A stretch of 58,471 nt of DNA from Candidatus Roizmanbacteria bacterium (GTDB lineage Bacteria; Patescibacteriota; Microgenomatia; UBA1406; GWC2-37-13): positions 1-58,471 of the forward strand of contig JACRPE010000017.1 of the NCBI GenBank assembly GCA_016214055.1, written 5' to 3'. The notes beneath the pieces were generated by a model. The model did not search any database, was not told where the DNA came from, and worked only from the letters and a program-made list of their open reading frames with translations. Made by a program: the position numbers and the translations under genes. This document shows, piece by piece, positions 30,648 to 39,188 of this stretch (position 1 is its first letter; every line of letters starts with the position of its first letter).

Positions 30648-33174
30648 GTTTATCTTCAATCTTCATTTCTTGGGCCATTTCAAGATGTTTTTCTTCCTCT
30701 GCAGGTTTAGCTTTTTTCAAATCGACCAACTCTTCCTCATCTGCAGATTTTGCTTTCAGTTTTTCCGTGATTTGTTTTTCCATATCCTTCATTTCCTTCA
30801 CGTGTTTGGCCGCCTCGAGTTTCGCTTTCAAATAGACTGCAAGTTCTTCACCCTTCAGATTATTGATAAGGAATATGGGGAGGATATATCCCAGATCATC
30901 CACCCCCTGAGCCTTCAGGGTAGGATCGGCGGACATAAGTTCATTCAACGTGTTTGTAATAAAGACAATATCCTGCTCAAGCCACTCTTCACGGGAAGAC
31001 AGGTTTTCAGATATGGGCACCTCACCTTTTTCATATTGCTGAGTCCACATCTTTTTAACCTCCTCATAATCTTCAATAGATACGGTAGAAGGAATCGAGA
31101 CCGTTTGCTCAATATTTTTTTCCGGCTCAGTTACCAGTGGAGTCTGAGTGGAGATAATACTTACAATTTGGGCTTCTTGTAGATTTTCCTTTTCAGCAAT
31201 TTGTTTAATGGTAGCCTTATCGGCAACTGCGAACTTTGAAATCTCTTGGATGACCGATATAATTTTTGTTTTCTCAAGACCCGTTTCTTTTACAATATTA
31301 CCAATGACTTGTGCAGGGAATTGCGAAGCCTTTGATTTATATGAGGAGAGGATGGATTGAATCTGTGGGGCGGTAATACTGAATGTCTTGGACAACGTAT
31401 TTACTATTCCCGGGTTGGATGCAACTGAGGTCATGAAAGAACTGCTGACCGATGATATTTTTTCAGGTGAGACATTCGTCTTACTTGAAATGACCTGATT
31501 AATTGAAGTAGCTCCAGGGACCGTCTTGAGAAGTTCCTGCTTCCGGGTATTTTGTTCAAGTGCGGATGAGGATATGGAAGATAATATTTGACGTGCGACC
31601 TTATCCTGTTTAACCGTGCGATTGAAAAGCTCGGTCCGGATATTCATGTACTTCTGGCGTTCCACGGGCGACTCAGCCTTAGTCGGTTGTTTGAGGAAAT
31701 CAAGAGTCTTGGTCACAATTTCCCGGGTAGTTTTATTTGTTTCAAACTTTGCAATATCGGTCAGCTTATTCATGGAAAGGTTCAGGGACTTACTGATATC
31801 CTCAGTTCTGGTTCTTTTGATGTCTTCCATGGTTTCCAAGTGAACTTTAAGGGGAACTTGGACCTCTTTGGGCATGCGCATGGAAGTATTCATGGAAGTT
31901 GGCGCTTGACTGGGTGCCGAAGGAGGGGCTTTTGGCCCAATACCCCCATGGGTCTGATCATACATCGAAAGAAGAATATTTTTCATGGCATTAATTCCGT
32001 CACAACAGTAGTCCCGGAAAATGCGCAGTAGCCACCATGGGAAAAATATAGCCGCCCACAACATAATGAGGGTGACTACATATTCAACGAAGGTATCGAC
32101 ATAGTTTCCGTTATTCAGGGCGCTCAGTTTTTGCGCGCCAATCTGCGCGGGCCCACCATAAGAGATATTAATCCCTGTTGGGTAAATATATCCCAGTATG
32201 TTGTTGGTACGCGAGAAATCAAAGGCATAAGGAAGCCCTCTTTTCCAGATAGTTGCCAAGGCGCCCAGGAAAATCGCAAACATAGGACCATAAAATACCC
32301 ATTGGAAAAAAGAGCCAATCCATATCCACCCTACATTGCGGATAAATACAAATGGCATAAGAAGCGCCAAAAAGGGAGCGGCAAACAGAAGAAACCAGAG
32401 AAGTATTTTTCTTAAAATGAGCATGGCGCCCATCGCATAGTAGGTGATATTAGTGATCCTGAGAAGAAGGAGTTCGGTATTTGCCGCCTCCTGGACTTTA
32501 TAATTGAGATCCCGGCAACCGACAAAATCGACATAACTGCTTTCCTGACTAACTGATCCGGTAAAGTAGATGTTAAATAATTTACTCCCTCCTAGGTTTT
32601 CAATGAAAAACTTCATGAGAATATCTGAAAGTTGCACAAGAAAGATCACGATGGCATAGGAGAACACAATATACAGGAGTCCCATGAAAATTTTCGAAAC
32701 AATGGGCCATACTTGAACCTTTATCTGAAAGTTCGATTGTTGACCGACGATAAGTCCCAAACCGAACAGAGCAGACACCAATATAAAAAGAAAAAGCGCG
32801 ACACCGCTTGTAGTATTCCAGATAATGCGCAGGGAGGGATGATTATCTATGGCGTTTTTGCTGAGGGCCCAATACACAAACTGGCGCGCACGCTCGTTAG
32901 ATTTTCCCTGCGAAGTAACCTCCTGGTCGAGAGTCCAATAATGATTTCGAAGGGGGTCTTTAATAAACTCATCGTGAGATGCAACACAGGGCTCATCCTT
33001 ATATGCATCCTTTAGGTCGTTGGGACAGTTTCCTTGGCTACAAGGGAGATATAACTGGGATGCGGTTGCAGGATCGGCTGCAGAGACAGGGGCAGGCAAT
33101 AAAACAGAGTGCAACATTACAAATACAAATGAAGAAATCACACAAAACCCAGCCAGTCTCAAGACTATTCTCAT
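30604..33174 (-). CDS. VirB6/TrbL-like type IV secretion membrane protein with long C-terminal tail
   Basis: 856 residues. A signal peptide and a Cys-containing extracytoplasmic segment (LPCSQGNCP ... EPCVASH) precede five to seven membrane helices (about 110-400), including LLWFLLFAAPFLALLMPFVFIR and a Trp-rich segment, as in CPR VirB6-like proteins. From about residue 415 the protein is hydrophilic and helical to its end, with repeated Ser/Thr/Ile/Lys-rich segments and an acidic-basic coiled coil, and must be cytoplasmic or tail-like. Together with the VirB2-like and VirB4 genes it may make a DNA-uptake or pilus machine. A TAATAT box is six bases upstream. Confidence 0.72.
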   Translation of the reverse strand: MRIVLRLAGFCVISSFVFVMLHSVLLPAPVSAADPATASQLYLPCSQGNCPNDLKDAYKDEPCVASHDEFIKDPLRNHYWTLDQEVTSQGKSNERARQFVYWALSKNAIDNHPSLRIIWNTTSGVALFLFILVSALFGLGLIVGQQSNFQIKVQVWPIVSKIFMGLLYIVFSYAIVIFLVQLSDILMKFFIENLGGSKLFNIYFTGSVSQESSYVDFVGCRDLNYKVQEAANTELLLLRITNITYYAMGAMLILRKILLWFLLFAAPFLALLMPFVFIRNVGWIWIGSFFQWVFYGPMFAIFLGALATIWKRGLPYAFDFSRTNNILGYIYPTGINISYGGPAQIGAQKLSALNNGNYVDTFVEYVVTLIMLWAAIFFPWWLLRIFRDYCCDGINAMKNILLSMYDQTHGGIGPKAPPSAPSQAPTSMNTSMRMPKEVQVPLKVHLETMEDIKRTRTEDISKSLNLSMNKLTDIAKFETNKTTREIVTKTLDFLKQPTKAESPVERQKYMNIRTELFNRTVKQDKVARQILSSISSSALEQNTRKQELLKTVPGATSINQVISSKTNVSPEKISSVSSSFMTSVASNPGIVNTLSKTFSITAPQIQSILSSYKSKASQFPAQVIGNIVKETGLEKTKIISVIQEISKFAVADKATIKQIAEKENLQEAQIVSIISTQTPLVTEPEKNIEQTVSIPSTVSIEDYEEVKKMWTQQYEKGEVPISENLSSREEWLEQDIVFITNTLNELMSADPTLKAQGVDDLGYILPIFLINNLKGEELAVYLKAKLEAAKHVKEMKDMEKQITEKLKAKSADEEELVDLKKAKPAEEEKHLEMAQEMKIEDKPTEPAATSDKPSTP

Positions 33175-33180
33175 AATTTC

Positions 33181-33186
33181 ATATTA
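33181..33186 (-). promoter_or_regulatory. -10 box of the VirB6-like gene
   Basis: TAATAT on the minus strand ends six bases before the ATG at 33174. Confidence 0.4.
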
Positions 33187-33211
33187 ACATTTTTTCACCT
33201 CGTACTGAAGA

Positions 33212-33862
33212 TTATTTTGACGTATGATGTTTTTTCTTATGCTCCGTGTGTTTTGGAGTATAGGGGTTTCTTTTTGAGTAGTAAAATATGGAACCGGCAA
33301 TCAGAAGAAAAGCACCTCCTGCTATCGCTCCGGCATTTTTCGGAACATCAAACCCTGTCTGCGGTAAAGCGGTTGGCACGATGGGTGCGGGCGTTGCGGT
33401 GGGTTGATTTACTTGAGGAGTAGCCGTAAGTACGGGAAGAGATGTGGGTGACGGTGTTGCGGTTGGCTGCCACAAAGTACACAATTCCGTTGAACCGGAT
33501 GGCGTAAGTATTTTAAATACCACGGTGGCAAATACTCCTGATCCATTAAATCCCACGTTATTAGTACCCGTGATGAGAAGCTTCCCCGTACCTTGAGTGG
33601 TAGTGTCAACGGTCAAGCTGTTCATAGAAGCTCCGGCGGCTGAACTCACATACTGCAAAGGCACCGTATCATACGTCATACCGGTTTGGATTGTGTTGAT
33701 AGTATCTCCCTGTGAGTCAAGATTGATGATGAAGGTAACCTCCTGTCCTTGCACGAGTGTGCCGGATGGGGGAATAAGATCAAACTTTACCGCAAACGCA
33801 GAAGGAGCATATACCAAAAGGACAACCACAAAGGAAACAAGAATACTCAACTTCTTCAACAT
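33212..33862 (-). CDS. Cohesin-like domain surface protein with LPQTG sorting signal
   Basis: About 216 residues: a signal peptide (1-23), a beta-sandwich domain like cohesin (VKFDLIPPSGTLVQGQEVTFIINLD ... GVFATVVFKIL), a Pro/Thr-rich linker, then LPQTGFD, a hydrophobic segment and a basic tail rich in His and Lys. This is a complete sortase-type cell-wall anchor. Cohesin-like modules bind proteins or other modules at the surface. The ATG at 33862 gives a proper signal peptide; the longer frame to 33967 would run across the neighbouring divergent gene. A 14-bp palindrome (33863-33876) precedes the start. Confidence 0.8.
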   Translation of the reverse strand: MLKKLSILVSFVVVLLVYAPSAFAVKFDLIPPSGTLVQGQEVTFIINLDSQGDTINTIQTGMTYDTVPLQYVSSAAGASMNSLTVDTTTQGTGKLLITGTNNVGFNGSGVFATVVFKILTPSGSTELCTLWQPTATPSPTSLPVLTATPQVNQPTATPAPIVPTALPQTGFDVPKNAGAIAGGAFLLIAGSIFYYSKRNPYTPKHTEHKKKHHTSK

Positions 33863-33876
33863 ACTATCATGATAGT
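33863..33876. promoter_or_regulatory. 14-bp palindrome upstream of the cohesin-like gene
   Basis: ACTATCATGATAGT is a perfect palindrome directly abutting the ATG at 33862. It also supplies TATCAT six bases upstream, a possible -10 box. An operator overlapping the start is possible. Confidence 0.4.
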
Positions 33877-33924
33877 AAATCTTTGTCCGTTTCACAAGAG
33901 GTTCAAAAACAGGCATTTTTTTGG

Positions 33925-33930
33925 TATAAT
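33925..33930 (+). promoter_or_regulatory. -10 box of the DUF5667 gene
   Basis: TATAAT ends eight bases before the ATG at 33939. Confidence 0.45.
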
Positions 33931-33938
33931 GGTACCTC

Positions 33939-34481
33939 ATGATCAAAAAAGCAACCATATTGGCCATTTCCTTTTTCTTTTTAATTCCCGCCTTTTTTTA
34001 CATCATCACCTCCTCATACTCACAGGCGATTACGTTATCTGAAAAAAAGGTAATATATAATCTTCCTTATGCGGGCATCCTGCCGGACAACCCCCTTTAT
34101 TTTTTTAAACAGGTTAGGGATACCATCCTTGAATTTACCACGCGTGACCAGGTCAAAAAAGCAGAACTTCTCCTCCTCTCTTCTGACAAAAAACTAGCTA
34201 TGGCCTTGCTTCTTTCAAAAAAAGGAAAAAACACACTCATGATCAAGGTTCTTATCCAGGCGGAGAAGTCATCCCTGAGCATTCCTTCCCTGGTGACTTC
34301 ATCCAAAAAGCAGGGCGTAGGGCCAAAAGAGGGACTCGTCTATCGTCTTAAACTCAGCAATGCGAAACATCGTGAAGTAATTGAAGGGCTCATCAAAGAT
34401 CTTCCCCAAGGACAGGAAAAAGAGATGAATTTAGTGTTGGATTTGAATAACCAAACAAGGAAACTGCTGGAAACTCTTTAA
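33939..34481 (+). CDS. DUF5667-type secreted protein
   Basis: 180 residues: a signal peptide or membrane anchor (about 8-30), then LPYAGILPDNPLYFFKQVRD, the typical opening of DUF5667 proteins, and a helical remainder rich in Lys/Leu. This family is widespread in CPR bacteria, has no known function, and is expected outside the cytoplasmic membrane. It is followed 57 bases later by rpsA in the same direction, but separate promoter-like sequence lies between them. Confidence 0.78.
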   Translation: MIKKATILAISFFFLIPAFFYIITSSYSQAITLSEKKVIYNLPYAGILPDNPLYFFKQVRDTILEFTTRDQVKKAELLLLSSDKKLAMALLLSKKGKNTLMIKVLIQAEKSSLSIPSLVTSSKKQGVGPKEGLVYRLKLSNAKHREVIEGLIKDLPQGQEKEMNLVLDLNNQTRKLLETL

Positions 34482-34538
34482 GGTAAGCTTGTTTTTTGGG
34501 ACACGATTTGATATAGTAGAACTTCGGAGTACATATTC

Positions 34539-35630
34539 ATGACAAAAAAAACAAAAACAAAATCAACCGCGGCTCCTGCAACGGTAAACCCCATGGAGCT
34601 TCTTCTTCAAAAGACTCAGGCGGTAAAACTCAAAAAAGGCGCAGAGATTGAAGCAACCATTATTTCCATTTCAAAAAAAGGAACCCTGTTTGATATTGGC
34701 GCAAAAGCATATGCCGTGTTAGGGGATAAAGAACTCAAAGAAATTTCAACCTACCTTCCCTACCTCAAAGTGGGCGAAAAAGTCCAGGCCCGGATCATTT
34801 CTGAGGAATCTAAGGAAGGATTCCCCGTACTATCACTCCGAAAGTTTTTTGAAAACGGCAAATGGGAGATATTGAAGATCAAAAAGGAAAAAGAAGCAGA
34901 GATCGAAGTGGTATGCGGAGAGTACGGCAAGGGTGGAGTGTTTATTGACTTCATGGGAATCCGCGGAGTCATTCCTAAAATCCAGTTAACCGAAGACTAT
35001 CTTCAAAACCCTGAAAAATTAAGCGGACAAAAAATAAAAGTGAAGATTCTGGAAGTTGATGAAAAGAAAAACAGACTCGTCGTTTCTCAAAAAATTGCCT
35101 TCCTGAAAATCTCCCAGAAAGAACTCATGGAAGGTTTTGACAAAATCGAAGTGGGCAAGGTATATAAAGCAACCGTCTTGGGAGTTTCCGAGTTTGGCAT
35201 TTTCTGTGAAGTGGTTGGAGTTGAAGGGCTTATCCACATATCCGAGATATCATGGGAAAAAGTTTCAGACCCCTCTGTTTTCGCAAAAATTGGAGACAAA
35301 ATTGATGTCATGGTTGTTGAAAAAAATGTAAATGACCTTAAGCTGAATCTTTCCATCAAACGTTTAAGCCAGGACCCTTGGGAAACTATTGAAGAAAAAT
35401 ATCCTAAAGATAAAGAGGTTAAGGGTGAGGTGGTTCGACAGGAGAGGTATGGATACTTCGTGCGACTTGAACCCGGAATCGAAGGATTGGTCCATATCAG
35501 CAAGCTGACCGGTAAAGAAGACCTCAAACTGGGCTCCTTCATCAAAGCATATATTGAAAAAGCCGATCGTAAATCCCGCAAAATGAGCCTCATACTGACT
35601 CAAAGCGAGAAACCAGTCACCTATCGATAA
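34539..35630 (+). CDS. rpsA: Ribosomal protein S1 (four S1 domains)
   Basis: 363 residues with four OB-fold S1 repeats: about 30-100 (EIEATIISISKKGTLFDIG), 115-190 (degenerate, GKGGVFIDFMGIRGVIP), 205-275 (VYKATVLGVSEFGIFCEVVGVEGLIHISEISW) and 290-355 (VKGEVVRQERYGYFVRLEPGIEGLVHISKL). A short Lys/Thr/Ala-rich N-terminus precedes them. S1 helps the 30S subunit bind mRNA; a four-domain form is common outside Proteobacteria. Unlike most genes here it has a leader of roughly 20 bases with CGGAG before the start. Confidence 0.9.
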   Translation: MTKKTKTKSTAAPATVNPMELLLQKTQAVKLKKGAEIEATIISISKKGTLFDIGAKAYAVLGDKELKEISTYLPYLKVGEKVQARIISEESKEGFPVLSLRKFFENGKWEILKIKKEKEAEIEVVCGEYGKGGVFIDFMGIRGVIPKIQLTEDYLQNPEKLSGQKIKVKILEVDEKKNRLVVSQKIAFLKISQKELMEGFDKIEVGKVYKATVLGVSEFGIFCEVVGVEGLIHISEISWEKVSDPSVFAKIGDKIDVMVVEKNVNDLKLNLSIKRLSQDPWETIEEKYPKDKEVKGEVVRQERYGYFVRLEPGIEGLVHISKLTGKEDLKLGSFIKAYIEKADRKSRKMSLILTQSEKPVTYR

Positions 35631-35761
35631 TCTTCCTCGTTTTTGAACACGTCTTTTCGCAAATGCAGCAAGCTAGTAGGCATAATCTCAGATTATTACC
35701 TTGGTTGCCACGCATGCCATTTGCTCAAATCCGCATTCTTCAAACGTTTATTATTTAAACG

Positions 35762-35790
35762 GTGACACGTCTCACGTTTTGCGCTATACT
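35762..35790 (+). promoter_or_regulatory. Promoter of the PrgI-VirB4 operon
   Basis: GTGACA (35762-35767), a 17-base spacer and TATACT (35785-35790), ending six bases before the ATG at 35797. A CGTTTA/TAAACG stem-loop just upstream may end the rpsA transcript. Confidence 0.6.
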
Positions 35791-35796
35791 GAAAGT

Positions 35797-36639
35797 ATGG
35801 AGCAACATCCGATACCACGACAGATTACTTCTTTTGAATTCAAACTCATCGGGTTTATGACCCTGAAACAATTCCTGTATGTGGTCATATTTGCTCCAGC
35901 AGGGTATATTGTATATTCGCTTTTTCCGATACCCCTTATCAATATTATTTTAGGGTTTTCGGTGGGAATGTTGGGTGTGGTCTTTGCGTTTGTTCCCATC
36001 AATGACCGCCCCCTTGAGGTGTGGATACGGAATTTCTGGAGACGTCTCAATTCACCCACTCAATATTTTTATCATAAAAACAATCCTCCCCTTTCCATCT
36101 TTCAGGACCTTTTTTTTGTCACTGATCCCCACAAAGTTGTAGCACATATTGAGTCCCAAAAAAAGCTTTCCCAATATTTAGCGAACACAAAGCAGGTGAT
36201 GGTCGCCAACACTCACAAACAGGATGTACAAAAAACAATCAATACTCCGTATGAGGGGCTTCGAGTAACCCCTCCATCGGTGGGTAAACCTGCCATCAAG
36301 CCCCCTGTTTTTAATACTGCCTCTTTATCACAACCGGTTGGGCCAACACCCGTACTGACGGACGAAAAAAAACCTTTTTTTATCGGCGAAGTTAAGAATA
36401 ATAAACATATTTCGTTACCCGGAATTCTTATATATGTAAAAGACGCGCAAGGTACTCCGGTCCGGCTATTAAAAACAAATCCGCATGGTATTTTTGCAAC
36501 CTATAACCCTCTACCACAAGGAGAATATACTTTTGAGGTGAAGGATCAAAAGAACATCTATTTTTTTGATACAATGAAATTAGCCATCACCGATCAGAAT
36601 GTTGGCAATATTGAGATTATGTCGAAAGAAATGTTATAA
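35797..36639 (+). CDS. PrgI-family type IV secretion protein with C-terminal Ig-like domain
   Basis: 280 residues. The N-terminus (PRQITSFEFKLIGFMTLKQFLYV) and two membrane helices followed by PINDRPLEVWIRNFWRRLNSP are diagnostic for PrgI proteins, the VirB3-like partner of VirB4 in Gram-positive and CPR type IV systems. A Pro/Thr-rich linker leads to a C-terminal carboxypeptidase-regulatory/CnaB-like beta domain (LPGILIYVKDAQGTPVRLLK ... PQGEYTFEVKD), an uncommon addition. The start at 35797 is set by the family N-terminus and promoter. Followed by two more genes of the same system. Confidence 0.85.
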   Translation: MEQHPIPRQITSFEFKLIGFMTLKQFLYVVIFAPAGYIVYSLFPIPLINIILGFSVGMLGVVFAFVPINDRPLEVWIRNFWRRLNSPTQYFYHKNNPPLSIFQDLFFVTDPHKVVAHIESQKKLSQYLANTKQVMVANTHKQDVQKTINTPYEGLRVTPPSVGKPAIKPPVFNTASLSQPVGPTPVLTDEKKPFFIGEVKNNKHISLPGILIYVKDAQGTPVRLLKTNPHGIFATYNPLPQGEYTFEVKDQKNIYFFDTMKLAITDQNVGNIEIMSKEML

Positions 36640-36787
36640 AGTTCAATATCCAATACCCAAATTCCAATTAACAATTCTCAATATCCAATTCTCAATTTTC
36701 AATTTCCAAATCTTGGATATTTGTTTTTCTGGACATTGGAGATTGGCTAATTGGTAGTATTGGTTATTGGAAATTGAGATTTTAACT
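36640..36787. repeat. A+T-rich inverted repeat of TCCAAT-like units
   Basis: The left part (about 36643-36707) is a degenerate array of CAATATCCAAT/CAATTTCCAA units, and the right part (36731-36780) carries their complements (ATTGGTTATTGGAAATTGAG). It can form a long imperfect hairpin between the PrgI gene and the next gene. It resembles dispersed intergenic repeats common in Microgenomates genomes and the element at 8225-8322. Confidence 0.65.
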
Positions 36788-37441
36788 ATGCCCGTCACAA
36801 AACCCACATCACCAGTCAAGGCATCCACCCAAACCTTTATCGAAATAGAGGATATCAAGGACGACGTCCTTTTATTGAAGGATTTTTCAGCCGCGATCGT
36901 GATTGAAGTGGGTGCAGTGAACTTTTGGCTGCTTTCATCTGAGGAGCAGACCTCCACCATCTATGCATACGCAAGTTTGATTAACTCATTATCTTTTCCC
37001 GTGCAGATATTGATTCTTTCAAAAAAGATGGACATTTCATCTTACCTTGAATATCTTGATGCAAAGATGAAACAAAAAAAAGAGGATCTCATGCGCACGC
37101 GACTTGCACAATATAAGGACTTTATCAAAAGTGTCGTGAAAAAAAATACGGTACTTGAGAAAAAATTTTATTTCGTCGTGCCTTTTTCCCCACTTGAGAT
37201 GGGGGTTTCGGGGATCGGGTCGGGAATGAAGAAAGAGTATGTAATATCACGGGCCAAAACGGCACTCTATCCAAAACGCGACCATCTTTTAAGACTGTTG
37301 GCAAAGATTGGACTTCGCGCAACCGTGATGCAAAAACAGGAGCTTACCGAGCTTTTTTACAACTTATATAATCCATCGGCTACCGGGCGCATGTTGGCAC
37401 CTGTGGAGAGTTACACCGACGTTATCATGACCAGTATTTAA
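36788..37441 (+). CDS. VirB4-associated protein of unknown function
   Basis: 217 residues, cytoplasmic. It begins after the repeat element (ATG at 36788; an upstream frame would lie inside the repeat) and shows IEIEDIKDDVLLLKDFSAAIVIEVGAVNFWLLSSEEQ, which resembles the N-terminal domain of VirB4/TraC ATPases. It is three bases upstream of the virB4 gene. In CPR genomes this separate protein commonly sits between PrgI and VirB4, so it probably supplies part of the ATPase's N-terminal domain or a subunit of the same machine. Confidence 0.7.
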   Translation: MPVTKPTSPVKASTQTFIEIEDIKDDVLLLKDFSAAIVIEVGAVNFWLLSSEEQTSTIYAYASLINSLSFPVQILILSKKMDISSYLEYLDAKMKQKKEDLMRTRLAQYKDFIKSVVKKNTVLEKKFYFVVPFSPLEMGVSGIGSGMKKEYVISRAKTALYPKRDHLLRLLAKIGLRATVMQKQELTELFYNLYNPSATGRMLAPVESYTDVIMTSI

Positions 37442-37443
37442 TT

Positions 37444-39174
37444 ATGGCAAATAATCAAGCTACCCCGGGCGGTCCGCAAAGCGTTGCAAATGTATTGGCG
37501 ACCGGGACCGTCGGGATAAAAGACCTACTCGCGCCTTCTTTTGTAGAGGTGGATTTTACGCATCTGAAAATAGATGAAAAATTTTATCGGACTCTCTATG
37601 TGGTAGGGTACCCCCGCTATGTTGCCGCAAACTGGCTTTATTCTCTCATCACGTTTGACCACCCCCTTTATATTTCCATGTATATTTACCCAACCGAATC
37701 AAAGTCGGTTCTGGATGAGCTAAAAAGAAAAATTGCGGAGATGGAGGCAACCATCGAGTCAGATGTAAAAGCGGGAAAAGTAGTTGACCCGACAGTCCAA
37801 GTCGCACTTGATGACGCCTTTGCATTGCAGGCCGAACTTGCAAAGGGATCCGAACGGTTTTTCCAATTCGGACTTTATATCACTATTCCCGCCGATACCA
37901 AAGAAGAGCTTGAAACGATTACGAAGGAAGTTGATTCATCTCTTTCATCCATTCTCGTTATTGCAAAACAGGCAATTCTCGAAATGGAAGAGGGGTTCAA
38001 ATCAACGCTTCCCATGTTTTCAGATAAATTATCGGTGTGGCGCAACATGGACACGACTTCCCTTGCCACGACCTTCCCTTTTGCAACGGCGTCTCTTACC
38101 CGCAATGAGGGAATTCTTTACGGCATCAATCAGCACGACGGAAGCCTTATCATATTTGACCGCTTCACTCTTGAAAATGCCAACTCGGTAATTTTAGGTA
38201 AATCAGGAGGAGGAAAAAGTTTCTTTGTAAAACTGGAAGCACTTCGTCTTCTCATGATGGATGTGGATGTCATTATCATTGATCCTGAAAATGAGTACCG
38301 CAAATTAACCGAGACGATGGGGGGAGAGTTTGTAGTGTTTTCAACAACATCTCAGTATAAAATCAACCCCTTCGATTTGACCAAAGACCACCCCGAACCT
38401 GACGAACTTTCCAATAAGATTCTTGCACTTCATTCTCTCATGAGAGTTATCATGGGAGACCTTACCCCTGCACAAGACGCTTTACTTGACCGTGCATTGG
38501 TACTGACCTATCGCGAGGCAGGCATTACTCAAGACCCCGCAACCTTTACAAACGAAGCGCCGCTCCTGGAAGATCTTTATAAAATATTTAACGGTATGGA
38601 AACGCCTGAAGCAAAAGAGATGGCCGGACGGTTGGAGAAATTTGTGATGGGATCGGCCTCTGGTATTTTTAATCAAAAGTCGAATTTTGATATAAAAAAT
38701 CACTTCACCGTCTTCGGCATCCGCGATCTTGAGGAAAATTTGCGACCGGTTGCCATGTATATCGTTCTTGATTATATTTGGAACGTGGTCCGTCGGGGTG
38801 AACCAAAAAAAAGAGTACTCATCGTGGATGAGGCGTGGTATCTCATCAAACATAAAGACTCGGGAGCATATTTACACAATTTTGCAAAGCGTGCACGAAA
38901 ATATCACCTCGGTCTTACCACCATAACTCAAGACGTAGAAGATTTTCTCGCAACCGATGAGGGAAAAGCCATTGTCACTAATTCAAGTTTGCAAATTATC
39001 CTCAAACAATCGACCGCCGCAGTTGATAAAATCACGGAGACGTTTTATCTCACCGGAGGCGAAAAACATTTTCTTTTGTCAGCCGGAGTCGGTGAGGGAC
39101 TTTTTTTCGCGGGTCAATCCCATGTGGGCTTCCGCGGCATAGCCTCAGATGACGAGCGGGGACTTATCGAATAA
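37444..39174 (+). CDS. virB4: VirB4-type conjugation/secretion ATPase
   Basis: 576 residues of the VirB4/TraC family, the motor of type IV secretion and conjugative pilus systems. Walker A is LGKSGGGKS (about 250-258), Walker B RVLIVDEAWYLI (about 457-468), and the RARKYHLGLTTITQDVEDFL segment with an arginine cluster follows. The N-terminal 230 residues hold the usual VirB4 alpha/beta domain with AELAKGSERFFQFGLYITI. It shares an operon with PrgI and the 36788 gene. gltX begins 15 bases downstream with its own -10 box. Confidence 0.9.
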   Translation: MANNQATPGGPQSVANVLATGTVGIKDLLAPSFVEVDFTHLKIDEKFYRTLYVVGYPRYVAANWLYSLITFDHPLYISMYIYPTESKSVLDELKRKIAEMEATIESDVKAGKVVDPTVQVALDDAFALQAELAKGSERFFQFGLYITIPADTKEELETITKEVDSSLSSILVIAKQAILEMEEGFKSTLPMFSDKLSVWRNMDTTSLATTFPFATASLTRNEGILYGINQHDGSLIIFDRFTLENANSVILGKSGGGKSFFVKLEALRLLMMDVDVIIIDPENEYRKLTETMGGEFVVFSTTSQYKINPFDLTKDHPEPDELSNKILALHSLMRVIMGDLTPAQDALLDRALVLTYREAGITQDPATFTNEAPLLEDLYKIFNGMETPEAKEMAGRLEKFVMGSASGIFNQKSNFDIKNHFTVFGIRDLEENLRPVAMYIVLDYIWNVVRRGEPKKRVLIVDEAWYLIKHKDSGAYLHNFAKRARKYHLGLTTITQDVEDFLATDEGKAIVTNSSLQIILKQSTAAVDKITETFYLTGGEKHFLLSAGVGEGLFFAGQSHVGFRGIASDDERGLIE

Positions 39175-39176
39175 TA

Positions 39177-39182
39177 TATAAT
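39177..39182 (+). promoter_or_regulatory. -10 box of gltX
   Basis: TATAAT ends six bases before the ATG at 39189, directly after the virB4 stop codon. Confidence 0.45.
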
Positions 39183-39188
39183 ATCTTC

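Noticed and set aside
30604-33174. Several plus-strand frames of 60-170 codons over the VirB6-like gene
   Set aside because: They are shadows of the 856-codon gene, which has a signal peptide and membrane topology typical of the family.
36640-36787. CRISPR-like reading of the TCCAAT array
   Set aside because: Units are degenerate, unspaced and form an inverted arrangement; there are no unique spacers.
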